Source: Azadirachta indica (lineage: Eukaryota > Streptophyta > Magnoliopsida > Sapindales > Meliaceae). From it: 64,000 nucleotides of DNA. Numbering within the stretch: position 1 is the stretch's first letter; every line of letters starts with the position of its first letter. Made by a program: the position numbers and the translations under genes. This document shows positions 24,144 to 37,500 of this stretch, piece after piece. The stretch is taken from contig CM040445.1 in the NCBI GenBank assembly GCA_022749755.1, forward strand, positions 6,283,182 to 6,347,181, written 5' to 3'. The notes under the pieces are model-generated. The model was not told where the DNA came from, did no database searches, and was given only the letters and a program-made list of their open reading frames with translations.

Positions 24144-27100
24144 ATGGCTGCACCGTTTTTCTCTACGCCTTTTCAACCTTACGTTTACCAGGTACTCTCT
24201 CTTCAAAATTATATTTTATCTTTCTAAAAATATTTTTATCAAATTCTGTTTGGTTGCTAAGAAAATTGAGTTTTATTTCTTTTATATTCGTGATTGGAGG
24301 AGCATTGATTCTTTTATGAGGCTTTGATTGAGATTTTGTTAGCATTGATGGCTTCAGCTCATTTTGGCGTTTGATCCTTTTTGCTTTTACGTTTAAAATT
24401 GGAGATCATGTCTTTTAGTTTGTTAGTTAGGGTTTAATTTGGTGGAGATTACTTTATTATCCTGTTTGCTCCTTTACAGTCATAACACTATATACATATT
24501 ATATGGATTTTTTTTGGTCCAACAGTTATTAGAGAGTTTAGTAAAATATCATGTAGCAATTTAAACTGAAAGTGATAAGTCAAAGAATTTGTAAAGTTAT
24601 AACCATGATAAACTTATGCAGTCAACGTCATAGATTCTTTTGAAGATTATGTGTTGTTGAAATTGCTAACTTGACTTATTATTATAAGTATTGCCACATA
24701 TGGTTCAGAATGTTGAGGCCTACATTCTCTTAGACTTGTTTGAAGCTGCCGCCTAGGTTTTGCTTTGTACCTTGTGGATTTGCATTCTAGCAAATTTTGT
24801 ATGGTTGTTAGATTACACTTATGAACGAGCCTTTATAGCTAATTGGAAAATACAAGTCATATAGCAGCCTATTTAATTAATCTTCCTAGCTTTCTATGTG
24901 TAAAATGCTTATCTTCTGTGTGGACTCTCTCAAGTGAGAACGAAAATTAGAACTTGGAAGCAAGCTTGAGGGATATTAAGGTGGCTGTATATCATTAACT
25001 TGAATGGAGGGCGAATTGGACAGTATAGTAAATTGCCTTAATCGAGCCTCAAGTGAAGTTTCTTTATTTGGAGAATTTTCCTGAGCTATTTCCCGTTTCT
25101 TGTAGAAAAATTGCAGAACTAATAAAGAAATATATCACGATTTTAATTAATAACTTGTAGGTTGGTATCTTGTATGTTGTAATGGATCATGGTTGTTGGT
25201 AGCTTAAGCTTATTTTTTGTTCCTGTATGATTAGAGTTTGATCCATGGAGCTTGTATATTAATATTCTGCTGCTTGAAGGAATACTTGAATACTTGTCAA
25301 TTATGCCAATAGTTAAATGCAACATAATTTATGAGTTACATTTTACTGCAGAGTCCACAAGATGCATTAATACCATTCCAGATTTTGGGTGGTGAAGCTC
25401 AGGTTGTTCAGGTATTTATACAATCTCCCAGAGTACTTTAATTGTTCTCTCTCTCTCTCTCTCTCCTTGCTCTTGTTTCTGTAACTCAAAAGCTTTTTCC
25501 CTCTATTGGTTCTTTCATTGTTAGATAATGTTGAAGCCACAAGAAAAGGTTATTGCAAAACCTGGTAAGTTGGATGGCACTGGGTTTCTTAGATTTGCCA
25601 TTATGCTATTCTATATCAGATTTTGGTTTATTAAGGATAATCATTATATGAGTTTACTTTTGTTGGGTAATTAAGTAGTTATATTGTTTATTCCTTTGTG
25701 ATGTTTATATGTGATGTTATCATAATCAGTAGTCATGCACTTTTCTTCAGACATTGGCATTTTGGCATTTTTCATGAAATGCACTTAAATTTCCTTCGAA
25801 GTAATGATCTTCTTAAGGCTTGACCAATGCTATGTCCTTCTATGCACTAAGACCTGTGGTAACTCCATGTTGTCTTTCTTTTATTTCTTTTGCTTGTTGG
25901 GCGTGCAACATGTCCTCTCAGCTTCAGTTTGGGATATAATGTGCAGTGTAATTTTTACTATCTAAGGGAAATTTATGTCACGCTTCTAGTAAATATCACT
26001 CAACCTTAAAGTAGTTTGCCAAGCCTTTTGTTTCCTCCTTCAATCTAGCCTCTTGATTGGAGCATTGCAATACAGGCTTCTTGCCATGCAATGCGTCTAG
26101 TTGCTGCTTGAAATAAAGATCTTGACAGTGTTGAAGTAAGGCATGAAGATTCCCTGAAGGTTGCCTGCAGAAACTTAACAAAGTTATTCATAATCTTTGT
26201 TACATGTGTTTGCCTTTCATAAAATAGATAATGTCGCCCTGGTGCATCTTCATGATATACATGGTTTAAATTTCTGAATTTTGGATCACAAACTTGTCTT
26301 ATTTGGTTGTACTATCATGACCTGTTCAACTGATAAGTGAATGAATTTTAGGTTCCATGTGTTTCATGTCTGGATCTGTTGAAATGGAAAACGTTTACGT
26401 CCCTGAAAATGAAGTAGGTATGTGGCAGTGGCTGTTTGGCAAGAGCATCACTAGTGTAGTTCTTCACAATCCTGGCCCTATTGATGGATTTGTTGGAATT
26501 ACTGCACCTTCTCCTGCAAGGATTCTCCCGGTTTGTACTTTTAATTATGCTGAGTTTCCATAATTATTGCGCTCCCTGCATATTCAAAATTTGACCAATG
26601 GTTCCAAAGTATTGTTGAATAACTATTGCCTATGGTTTGTGTTATTCCCGTTTATTTTACAGATTGATCTAGCAATGTTTGGAGGAGAGCTTTTGTGCCA
26701 GGTAGAGCTAATTGTTCACTTTAGTTGTTTCACTGTTTTGATCAGAAAATATTTACATGTCTGTCATGTTAGTCTTACTAAGTTTGGATAGCTCGTAGTT
26801 ATCCATGCTGCCCCTTCTTTTAAATTCATTTTTATGGTAGAATTGCTTTTTTTTTTTTTCTTTTACGGTCAGTTAGCCAGACTTTTATCTGACTTTATTA
26901 ATTTGTCTGTAGCCAGATGCATTTTTGTGCTCTGTCAATGACGTGAAAGTCAATAATTCTGCTGACCAGAGAGCTCGCAATATCATCGGCAGTATAGAGG
27001 TAAGGCAAGGATATGTGTGAGCTCTGTGTGTGTGTGTGTGTGTGCGCGCGCGCAATTGGCTGTCCCTTTAAGCAACCTATGTTTCTCTGATTTCTGTTTT

Positions 27101-28811
27101 CTCCCTTTCTATTTTCTTTTGAGTCTTTCAAATAATCATTCACATTGACTGGAACTTTAATGCCACCACAGGGATTTCTAAGACAGAAGCTATCTGGCCA
27201 GGGGCTTGCATTCATTCTTGCCGGTGGATCTGGTATGCATCTTTTCCTTTACTTATACCCTTGTAGATAAGTTTTGTCAACGGCCACAACAGTGTTTGGT
27301 CTGCTCTTAATTCTGTCAATATTTAATTAGAACTGATTGCGAATAGCTTTTAGGTGTGTTCTGGACTAGAGTAACTATTGGCCAATATGTGCTGGGGTAA
27401 TCCTGGTGTACCTAGCTCAGAGTAGCAATCACTTAATGTTTTTCCACTTCTAAAATTGATCTCTTGAGGATAGTTTTGGCTGAATTAGAGAGCTTTCCTG
27501 TTTCTGCTCTCTCTCCTCGTAACTGTTTTATCGTACCATAGTTGATTTGTTGACTATCACGTTGCCCGTCTTTCATAGGAAACTATCACGTTGCCCGTCT
27601 TTCATGGCTATGACAATATGCTAAAGTTTCCATATTTATTAACACTATAGACTAATCATAGAAACGTTATTGTTTGTACTTTGCTAGCTGTGCAGAAATA
27701 TCTAGTCTTGCATTGTTGATTTCTAATTCAAATATTTTTCTACTAAATTCATTGTTCTGGGCTAATTTTTGGCCAAACTAGAGAGCTCTCCTGTCTCCCC
27801 CTCTTATGCATTTCACCTCCTTATGCTTTATCCCATCATAGTTGATATATTGACTATCACATTACACTTTGTTCATAGGTTACTACTTCTACTATGATAG
27901 TATGCTAAAGTTTTTGTATTTATTACCATCTGGACTAATCATAGGAACATTTTTGTTCCAATTTGCTAGTTGTGCAGAAAAATCTTGAGGTGGGTGAGGT
28001 GCTTACTGTTGATGTGTCTTGCATTGTCGCCATCACTGCCTCAGTCCATGTCCAAATCAAATACAATGGACCCATGCGAAGGGCTGTCTTCGGTGTAAGC
28101 TGCTCCTATTATCATGTTTTGCGTCTCTTTTCTTTTTGATCATCTTGTTAAAGATCCTCCGGTTCTTGTGGATTGAAACCATTCATTCTAATGAGATGGT
28201 TGGCTGAACAATGTGTCTAGATATATAACTTAAATATGACAAATGAGCTAGGTTATTTGAGCAACATAGCATATGGGATTATTAGGACTTTGAAGACACG
28301 TTGACCACAAATGACAGCCTTGACTCATGCACTCTATTTTAGCTTTATAAGAAAAATCCAAAGTAGCCTGTTAAATAGATGCACCCTTAATTTCTGGGTC
28401 CTGCTTTCAAGCTATTATATATGTCTTGTTGTTTGTCCAAACATTCTATTAATACTGTAACTGCGGTGAAATTGTAGGGTGAGAATTTAGTGACGGCTAC
28501 TCTAACAGGACCAGGCATTGTCTTTATTCAGAGTTTGCCTTTTCACCGACTTTCTCAGCGCATTGCTAGGTAATTTCTTCTTGCAGCCTAAGAAGAACAT
28601 GCTCAATTGAATTAGAATTTCACTTATTTTTGTATGCTCAGAATCATTTAACACATTCTGAGATGTAACAAAAGGGAATGGTTTTTATGTTTGCAGGGCA
28701 GTTACATCTCCAAACATGAGAGAAAATCCGAAATTCTTCGTTCAGATTGCTATTTTCTTTTTTCTGGCATATGTTGTGATTGTATCATCATTAATCTTAA
28801 CCGATGTATGA
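24144..28811 (+). CDS. AIM24: AIM24-family protein with C-terminal membrane segment
   Basis: Ten coding exons: 24144-24191, 25352-25411, 25525-25564, 26352-26530, 26663-26701, 26913-26999, 27172-27232, 27970-28094, 28478-28569, 28697-28811; phases close exactly for 281 aa. The body (FQILGGEAQVVQIMLKPQEK, GSMCFMSGSVEM, GPGIVFIQSLPFHRLSQRI) is typical of the AIM24/TIGR00266 family, a beta-rich fold related to the tryptophan RNA-binding attenuation protein shape. Yeast Aim24 is mitochondrial and affects MICOS-linked inner-membrane organisation; the plant role is not established. A hydrophobic segment at about 257-279 near the C terminus should anchor it in a membrane. Exon 8 uses the donor after GGT (28094) because the alternative one codon earlier leads to a stop. 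Intron 7 contains a tandem duplication that includes a degenerate copy of the exon 8 start. The family is confident, localisation is inference. Confidence 0.9.
25444..25464. repeat. (CT)n microsatellite in AIM24 intron 2
   Basis: Alternating CT tract 33 bp after the exon 2 donor. Confidence 0.85.
27025..27053. repeat. (TG)n(CG)n alternating purine-pyrimidine tract in AIM24 intron 6
   Basis: A TG repeat passes directly into a CG repeat, about 29 bp of strict purine-pyrimidine alternation starting about 25 bp after the exon 6 donor. Such tracts favour left-handed Z-DNA under supercoiling. Confidence 0.9.
27475..28030. repeat. Diverged tandem duplication covering the end of intron 7 and the start of exon 8 of AIM24
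   Basis: Copy 1 (about 27475-27715) and copy 2 (about 27765-28030) are offset by about 282-290 bp. They share AGAGAGCT.TCCTGT, a TAGTTGAT.T.TTGACTATCAC block, TATGCTAAAGTTT, GACTAATCATAG, and the splice region TTTGCTAG followed by TGTGCAGAAA. In copy 2 that AG is the real exon 8 acceptor (27968-27969); in copy 1 the equivalent AG is 27686-27687 and the exon-like part is shortened. Copy 1 also contains a small internal repeat (ACTATCACGTTGCCCGTCTT twice). Confidence 0.8.
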
Positions 28812-29117
28812 TCCTTAACTTTTGTTTCTGTTTTAAGAGACCCATGGTATATTTTTTTCCTTATCGATGGTGGTTAGGCGGCATATCAAATTAACCTTAA
28901 TATGTTTAGTTAAATAGAAACAAATGGTTTCAAATTGGTTGACCGGAATTATATTCTTTTGGCATTGTCATTCTATGGAGTCGGGCAAACACTCTTGCTT
29001 AGATGCTTTCTTGCAACACATCAATCACTGGTTTGGATTGTCGTGGGTGGCTTGTGCGGTATAACACATCTCAGCTAAGGTTGTCTATATAATTTGCTTA
29101 CAAACCCGAACACCAAA

Positions 29118-29190
29118 TCCGTTGTAGTCTAGTCGGTTAGGATATTCGGCTCTCACCCGAAAGACCCGGGTTCGATTCCCGGCAACGGAA
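29118..29190 (+). tRNA. trnE-CTC: tRNA-Glu (anticodon CTC)
   Basis: A 73-nt cloverleaf: acceptor arms TCCGTTG and CAACGGA pair over 7 bp, A is the discriminator base, the anticodon stem-loop is ...CGG-CTCTCAC-CCG... with CTC at positions 34-36, and the T arm contains the B box GGTTCGATTCC. CCA is not encoded and there is no intron. It is followed at once by a T run (29191-29197) that serves as pol III terminator. It lies about 300 bp after the AIM24 stop codon, same strand. Confidence 0.97.
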
Positions 29191-29197
29191 TTTTTTT
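29191..29197 (+). terminator. Pol III T-run terminator of tRNA-Glu
   Basis: Seven T bases directly abut the tRNA 3' end, the standard pol III stop signal. Confidence 0.85.
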
Positions 29198-29199
29198 CG

Positions 29200-30790
29200 A
29201 CTTTTCTATGTGCAAAATTACATGTATGGTAAAAAGGGGACAATTTCTTAGATATTAACTAATTTATTTTATATTATATGTAATGGTATAAAAATTTTGT
29301 GAGTTCACGAATTTAATCTGTTATATTAGTATTATAATTTAAACTAGTATACAAGATAAAAATAATAATTTTAAAGAAATGACTTCATTAAAATGAGTAT
29401 AATAATTTAAATTAGCTTAATAATCTAGTTTTGAGTAAGTTGGTGCTTTAAATATAATTGGTAACGCGTAACAAAACAGGCTAATCTAACAGGAACATGA
29501 AACAAAGTTAAAGGGTTTCAATTGAGAATTTTGGTCCGGTGGCAAAATCTCGAAAAAAAATTTTTGTTTAAAAGACAAATTAAGTAATTATTTTAATAAA
29601 TAAATTTTTGATAATTTATTTTAAAAACAATAATGTAAAATTTTTAAAACAAAATTGAGATATTTGGGACTATTTTATATTTTAAACAAACTCAATAAAT
29701 TATACTGCTAAAAACTTTAAATTTGAATTTATTTTATTATATAAAAATGATTTTTTTTTAATTATTAAAATTCATTTTTCATATCAATCAAAGAACACGT
29801 AAAAGTTTGAAAAGAGATTTTAGTATTTAAAAAGTTTTTTGTCAATAAAAGAGTAAAACCAAACATAAAGCTAAACGAGCACTAAATAGAGATCTTGATG
29901 TTCTATTTTGTAAACACTAAGTACTAATATTAAGCAAGTGACATGATTTACAATAGACATGTTTAAGAATTATATTGAGTTAATAATTTCAATTTTTGAT
30001 GTAGTTAGTAAATAATTATTTTTTCTTTACCTAAAACAGTTGTTTTTTTTTAATTTGATACAATGTAATTCCACATACTAACCTAAATTGATCGAAATCA
30101 TATTTAACAACGTAAATCAACAATAGTAGGTTTTTAAGAATTTTTTATCAACTATAAATTAAATAAAAAATAGAAATTATATTAAAATATTATTTTAAGT
30201 ACGTAAAAAATAAAAAAAAGATGGTTAATAAAAATGTATTAGATAGAATTTAAAATTTAAGTATTTAAAAATAAAATAATAACTTAAAAAAATATTATTA
30301 AGAAATAAAATATTTAATTCATTCATATTTAATTTAAAATTATAAACATATTATATTTATATATAAATTAAAAAATAAAAACCTCTTAAATATTTAAATA
30401 GTTTTATTCAAACTTCAATTCAAAAACAAACCACCACTAAAATTAATTCGAAGCGTTCTTCTCAAATTTCTTTAAAATTTTATAAATGCAAAAGCTGCTG
30501 GCAAGTGATAATCTCCCTTTCAAAAAAATCTCGATAAATATTCTAAGCCGGCCCAGATTTTGAAAGCCTTGAAAGTCTAGGCTAAAAATCTGGGTCGATC
30601 TTTACCGGCGTGCGTTAATTTGGCCCAAAATAACACGCATTAAGTTAAAATGTGGCCCACTTAAACGTTTTCCCGAAACAACGCGTCAATTAACAGCAGG
30701 CGAGGCATAAACGCACTCGTGAAAGCGTGTGCAAACACGCGCACACAAAAACAAACACCTTACCCGTGCCGCGCAAGAAAATCTCTATTA
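29200..30790. other. AT-rich intergenic region and PQT3 promoter
   Basis: Very AT-rich up to about 30530, then GC-richer promoter sequence of the PQT3-like gene. No coding frame or recognisable repeat family is seen. Confidence 0.55.
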
Positions 30791-30795
30791 CCACC

Positions 30796-31587
30796 TATAA
30801 ATATTACCCCAAGCAGAAAACCCAAATTAACGTAAATTAAATTCTTGAAAAATCAAGAAATCAGAATCCTTTTTCTCTCAATCTGTTCGATTATTCGAAA
30901 CCCTAACCCTAGCTCTATCTCTATCCCTTCAAAACAATGACTTCCTGTCGGTCCTTGATTCCACGGGCTTCCATCTGAAGACATTCAATTATCTGTTACT
31001 ATCAGCTGTACCAGAGATTAGCGATTACGCTCCGAAGATCGGCTGGATTGATCGTGAATATCGCTTGGGCGTTCGATAATTGTAATCGGCTATTGAAGAT
31101 TTTGATCGGTTGGCGATTCTTTAATTGCAACAAAGGATTTGGGGGGTTCATCGTATTTCGGTCTGATCGGTATTTTTTCATCGGAATTGAAGAATCGGCT
31201 GCGAATTTCTCGTTTGCGGTCTTTTAAAAGAAGATTTCTTACGATAATTTGGGATCTTGAAGGTTTCGGCGTCTCATCGAATAAAATTTTATTTTTTGCA
31301 CCTGGCGGCTCGTGAAGAAGATTCATCAATATTCCGTTGCGTGGATTGATTGGTTCGATCTTTCTTGAGTAATATTGAAGAGCATTTGAAAAAAAAAAAA
31401 AAAAACAAAAGAGAGAGTTTTGCATTTGTACTTTGTCATATATTTTTGTTTCTTTGAGTTGAGTTGAGTTGAATATCAGGCCCATTTTTTTTAAGGCCTT
31501 TGATTATCATGGTTCTATAATTTTGTGTTTCCTATCCGATTATTCTATTATACTATACTCTTTATTCATCAATCAGAAAAAAAAGGA
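30796..31587 (+). promoter_or_regulatory. TATA box, telo-box and long 5' leader with small upstream ORF of the PQT3-like gene
   Basis: A TATAAAT box is at 30796-30802, a telo-box (AAACCCTAA) at 30898-30906, and the coding ATG follows at 31588, so the leader region is about 750 nt before any splicing. The first leader ATG (30937) opens a 13-codon frame ending at 30978, in a good context (A at -3). A leader intron ending at the CAG at 31574-31576, just before the coding ATG, is plausible. The upstream ORF could dampen translation of the main frame. Confidence 0.5.
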
Positions 31588-34500
31588 ATGGCTGTGTATT
31601 ACAAGTTTAAGAGTGCAAGAGACTATGATTCAATCCCTATGGACGGTCCATTTATATCAGTTGGTACTTTGAAAGAAAAAATTTTTGAATCAAAGCATTT
31701 AGGCAGGGGTACCGACTTCGACCTTCTGGTCACTAATGCCCAAACTAACGAAGGTTGGTTTTTGCTCTTTAGTAATAGATTTTGGTAATTGGTATTAATC
31801 TTGACTTTCCTGACTAATTTTAGATTCAAGGAGGAAGGCAATTTTTTAGCTTCTTGGGTTTGGGGTTTTGGCTAGACTTTAATAAATAGTTACTAACCCT
31901 GATTTTCTTAACAAAAATTTTTGTCCCAAATTGTATTGCAAGTCTGTTAGTCTTATGGGTTTTTGGGATATTCCCTGGTCTTAGCATTTTTCCTTCCATG
32001 ATCAATAGCCATTAACATGGCATTCTTGTTTTGTGACTTTGCTTCAGTGAATGTTTGATGGCTTTTGGGCACTTTGTCTCAAATTTGTAGTCATGCCTTT
32101 CTGCATTTAGTACTCATTATTATCTGGCACATCTACTTTGTCTTAATCAATCAAGAGTTATTTGTTGCTTTCAATGAAACAATACATTTGGTAACTGGCA
32201 TTTTTTGACTAAATTAAAAGAAAGAATTTCGTATAAGAGCAATTAGGGGTTATCTGACTCAATTTAATATAAGTAAAATCATTGTTTTCTATTTGGGTAG
32301 GTTGTCAGCAGTTCTTAAGGATCTGAACTTTGATTAATTATTTGTTTAATTTGTGGATTAATTAATGATATGTTTGCAGTGTTTTATAGACTTGTTATTC
32401 TCTGTTTTGCAATTTCAGAATATCCTGATGAGGCAACATTAATCCCAAAAAATACCTCTGTGTTAATTCGTCGGGTTCCTGGACGGCCTCGCATGCCCAT
32501 TGTAACAGAGCAAGAGTACTGTCTCCAACCTTCAAACTGTTAATCTTTTTAGTTGATTTTGGTCAATTGGTTAAAAAGGTCCATAATATTAACTTCTTGG
32601 TGGTAGCATTGGGTTTCCGCAAGCTATGAGCTTGAGCCTGGGTCCTCGTCATTTGGGCAATGTTGTTTTATGATTTTTTGTAAAATATATATGCCTTATG
32701 GGGGTTTTTGCCATTTGCATGGTCATTTACTTCCGAGGGAAACTCTGAGGGCTGGATTGAAGTTGCTTTGTTATATTTTGCAGGCCTAAGGTGGATCCTT
32801 TGGTGGACGACACACAGGCAGAAAAGAGTGGCTTCCAGGGTGTGGATTCTTCTGCCATGAAATATGTAAGCTTTTGTCGATAAATTTTCCTTGGGACTTT
32901 AATATATTTTGTTGTTGGATAAGGTTATCAGCTCCAAAGCATGTGATTATATGGTCTAAAATGAATCTTCACAGGCTGAGGATTCTGAATGGGATGAGTT
33001 TGGAAATGATTTGTATGCAATTCCTGAGGCACCGCCTGTTCAGTCAAGCAATCCACTTCCAGATGTTGTACCAGCAAATAAAGCTGATGAGGACAGCAAG
33101 ATTAAGGCTTTAATTGATACTCCAGCCCTGGACTGGCAGCGGTAAGATGACTTTTGCTTTTTTCTGCTTCATTTGGAACTGTGATAATTGTTTTATGTAT
33201 CATTATATTTGATGACTTGAACATGGTATGTTAAAATTCTGGATTTTATTTTCAGGCAAGGTTCCGATAGTTTTGGCCCTGGTAGAGGCTTTGGGAGGGG
33301 GATGGGTGGAAGGATGGGTGGACGTGGATTTGGTGATTCTCTCAAACTTCATCTGCTTTTAGTTCATATGCTGTGTGTATACTGGAAGATTTTGTTCCCA
33401 CCAAATATGGACTCTCTTTCTGGGTGTCCTGTTAAGTTAGCCGTGGCATCTTTGAGAGTCTTATTTTTTTGTTTGCTATCGCTATTATAATTTTATGACT
33501 AATTTTGTCTTGTGTAACTGAAATAATGCTCACATTTTGAGGTCGATTAGGTTTGGATCGTAAAACACCTCCACAGGGTTATGTTTGTCACAGGTGCAAA
33601 GTTCCTGGTATGTTCACTATTAAATGTTGTTTTTTTCTTGCCTTTATTTTATTTTACTTTATCTTTTTGGTTTCTCTGTTAAAAGTCTGATTGTTGTGGG
33701 TGTAAAGTCTATGTTCTAAAAGGCGAATGCATGCCTGAACAAGAAGAGTCCTGACAGTCCAGTGCTTTTATTTTGCTGGTGGTAGACTAAGGAGCCCTAT
33801 GTCTTTAAGGTGGTGCATAGGATTTGTGCTTGTAATCAGAGCCTTTGCACCTCATTGGTCCGATTTAAGAATACACCTTAGCCAAATAACAGCAACTTAA
33901 ATTTCTCACCACTTGCCTTTTAAAACATAGGCATAAGTTGTAGAAAAATTTTCTCATCCTGTACCTCTTTTCTGATTCAGGGCATTTTATTCAGCACTGC
34001 CCTACAAATGGTGATCCAAAGTACGATGTCAAAAGATTTAAACATCCAACTGGAATCCCAAAGTCAATGCTCATTGCAACTCCAGATGGCTCGTATGCTT
34101 TGCCAAGTGGTGCAGTGGCTGTTTTGAGGCCAAATGAGTAAGCTTGTGTCTAGTTTATGCTTTTATGTGTTTGTCTATGCTTTTTGAGTACACACTTGAG
34201 GAATCATTGGAATTTTTGTCATTTTATGTAGAGCTGCTTTTGAGAAAGAAATTGAGGGCTTACCTTCAACACGTTCCATCGGTGATCTTCCACCAGAACT
34301 CCACTGCCCATTGTGCAAGGAAGTAATGAAAGATGCAGTATTAACAAGCAAATGTTGTTTTAAGAGTTTCTGTGACAGATGTAAGTTTCTTGTCATGAAG
34401 TCCCTTGCTTGTAGGTTTTTAGCACTTGTGCTTGATGAGCTATTGTATATCTTTGTAATTTGGTATCCCATTCTAGATATGTCTGCTTCAAACATTTTAA

Positions 34501-37500
34501 CTTATTTGTATCTTTCTGGCTCTTTGATTTCACTGCATTATTATATTTTAATTATATATAATTAAATAGGCAAACTGATTCTCACTTCTGTAAAAATTAA
34601 TGCAGGCATAAGGGATTACATTATCTCAAAAGCAATGTGTGTATGTGGGGCAACAAATATTCTTGCAGATGATCTTCTTCCTAATAAGACACTCAGGGAT
34701 ACGATAAATCGTATTTTGGAGTCTGGTAACAGTAGTGCTGAAAATGGTGGAAGCACTTTTCAAGTTCAAGGTCCGTATTATGATGACATTGTTTTTCTTT
34801 TGACTTATTGGTTTCTGAATTAACATGAATGACTAATGTCATTGTTTTCTTCATATACAGATATGGAATCTGCTAGGTGTCCACCGCAGCCAAAGGTTCC
34901 ATCTCCTACTACATCTGCTGCATCAAAGGGAGAGCAGAAACCATCTCCTGCTGATGAAGGAACTCCAATTGTAAAGGAGACTGCAGATGAGGGAAAGGCT
35001 GCGGTTCCCACACAGCAGTCTCTGGAAAAAGTGCAGCCTGTGGGAAAGGCACCTGATGTGTCTGAGGCTACACTTGAGTCTATGAGTGTGAAGGAGCCAG
35101 CTTCACAAGGTAGTGCGCCACTATTGGAGGAAGAAGTGCAGCAGAGGATGGCTTCTGGGGAGACAGGTAATGGTTGATATTCCTTGGATCTGTTGGAGAT
35201 ATATTGTTTTGGGCAGCCCATATTATCTTTTAGCTTATGTTCTTACTTTATAATACATGGCTTAGAGTAAATTTTTTAACGTGTCTTGATGTTTTGCTAT
35301 GTCAGGAAAGAAAAAGAAAAAGAAGAAAGTTCGCATGCCTGCAAATGGTTCGTGTGTTCTCTTTTTTTCAAGTTTTTCATACTTGTTCTGAATTCTTTGA
35401 CATTTTGTTTCTTTCTTAATATCTTAGTAATAAATAGGTTTGGAAGTCTTAAGTGTTAGATGCTTGCCTCTCATTTTTTTTTTATTGCTTTATTAGCTGA
35501 GAATTTTGGATGCCCTGCAGATTTACAGTGGAAAACCCCTCAAGATCTTGCAGCTGAGAGCTATATGATGCCTCTTGGCCCCTCTGCTTATAATCCTTAC
35601 TGGACTGGCATGCAGCCTGGGATGGAGTACATGGCTCCTTTAGCTGGTGCCATGCCTTACATGGGTTATGGAATGGGCCCCTTAGACATGCCGTTTGGAG
35701 GTGTCATGCCTCAGGACCCCTTTGCCGCCCAAGGTTATATGATGCCTGTGGTGCCACCTCAGAGGTATGCTACTTATCTGATAAATTGATGTCGTGTGTA
35801 TATGTGCAAGCAAGTGATGCCCTCTTATTGAGCATGGCATGTCTGTCCATTTTGATTCCATTATTGTGCTGAATGCTGATGAGCTTATGTGTACACGCAC
35901 TGGATGGGTTGTTTTGTTGGATAAATTTATCACCGTACAAACCTACTAAGCAAATCTTGTTCCTCCTACATTTTGCAGGGACCTGGCGGATTTTGGTATG
36001 GGAATGGTTCCACCTCACATCATGAGTAGAGAGGAATTTGAGGCTCGGAAAGCTGATGTGAGGAGGAAGCGTGAAAATGAGAGACGGGGTGAAAGGTAGT
36101 AATTTACAATAATAAATAAATCAGTGGTTCTTTGTTTTATACATTTAACAAACATATGGGATAATGTGCGGTTGACCACAGAAACGTTCTCCCACTTTTC
36201 CATCTCTGTCTGATCTTGCTTATGCCTGTGTTCTTTTATTTTTAGTTACTTGATTTTGCATAGTATATCAGTTAGGTCAGGTTAGACTCCCACTAGTGGC
36301 GGCCGATTTCTTTGTGCCTGTGTTTGGTGTTTGGTTGAACCTATAATTTACAACATTTGATTGCTATATACTGCTACTGAAGTCATTAATTGCAAGTGTT
36401 GACTTATTATATGGCATTAATGATTTTTTAAGCTACTGTGTCGCTGTTATGCATGTTTGTTGTAGCTACTGTGTCACTGTTATTATTCAATCCTATTGTC
36501 ATATGATCAAGTACCTTAATACCTTAATTTTCCTGTAGGGAGTTCTCTAGAGATCGAGACTATGCTAGAGAAGTAAGCAGCGTCGGTGGCGACATTTCTT
36601 CAATGAAATCAAAATCTGTATGTTTTCCCATTTTCCAAATTTGCCCTTCTTTTCTTTATGTGTATTGCAGCAGCAAGTGTCTTTCATGGTTTGGAGCAAT
36701 CAGTTGGCTAGAAAGCTCAGCTATTGCAGGAGAACGCATATTTGTCCAGACAACTTTTTCTTTTCTTTGTCAGAATAGGGAACGAAATTTAATTTGGTTG
36801 CTGCAGTTAGGATATAATAATATGGAATCTATATTAACTGGATGGTTTGGATCTTTTGGAGTTTATTTTTATCTTCTTTTTAAACATTTTAATATAATTT
36901 GTCATTTTATAGAATTGCATGGTCTTAGTTCTTTTATGTGTCAAGTTTTATGCCAACTTACGTGAACAGTCTATCCCAGTCGTGAACTCTCTTTTTCTTA
37001 CTCTAAAACTGGTTACCAAGCATAGTTCCAGAAAGCAAATAGTCGTCTTGGGTAGTAATAATGTTTTTTAAATCCTTCCTTCCTGGGTTTTCCCTCACTC
37101 CTGGTCCTGGGTGCTGATATTGGGGGACTCTGGTATTGGCTAATTTTAATTTCGGCAGTTGTCTGAAGACAGCGAAAGTTGGCATGGGCTCCCTGAGCCT
37201 CCGTCATGGGCTCAAGCGATTTAACAAGTTCTGGGCTTTTGATCCAATGTCATAGTACTTGATACTACTGACTCCACAAATAATTTTACGAATTCTGGAC
37301 TTTTATCCAATGTCATTTATGTTTAGTATTTGCTACTGATTCCCGGGGCAACAGACTGAATAACATAACTTGCTTAATATCTTAAATTATTTATGATTTT
37401 TTATATTCCAAACAATAAAAATTGAAAACAAAAAACAAAGAAGGGATATTCCCTTCGGCAATTTCACACACCCAATTATTATTATTATTATTTTTATCTG

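Noticed and set aside
31090..31485. Minus-strand open frame of 131 codons in the PQT3-like leader region.
   Set aside because: It lies opposite the 5' leader, includes a long Phe run from the A tract and matches no family.
34820..35221. Minus-strand open frame of 133 codons opposite PQT3-like exon 10.
   Set aside because: It is antisense to a well-joined coding exon, shows no domain and arises from the Pro/Ser/Glu-rich codon pattern of the sense strand.
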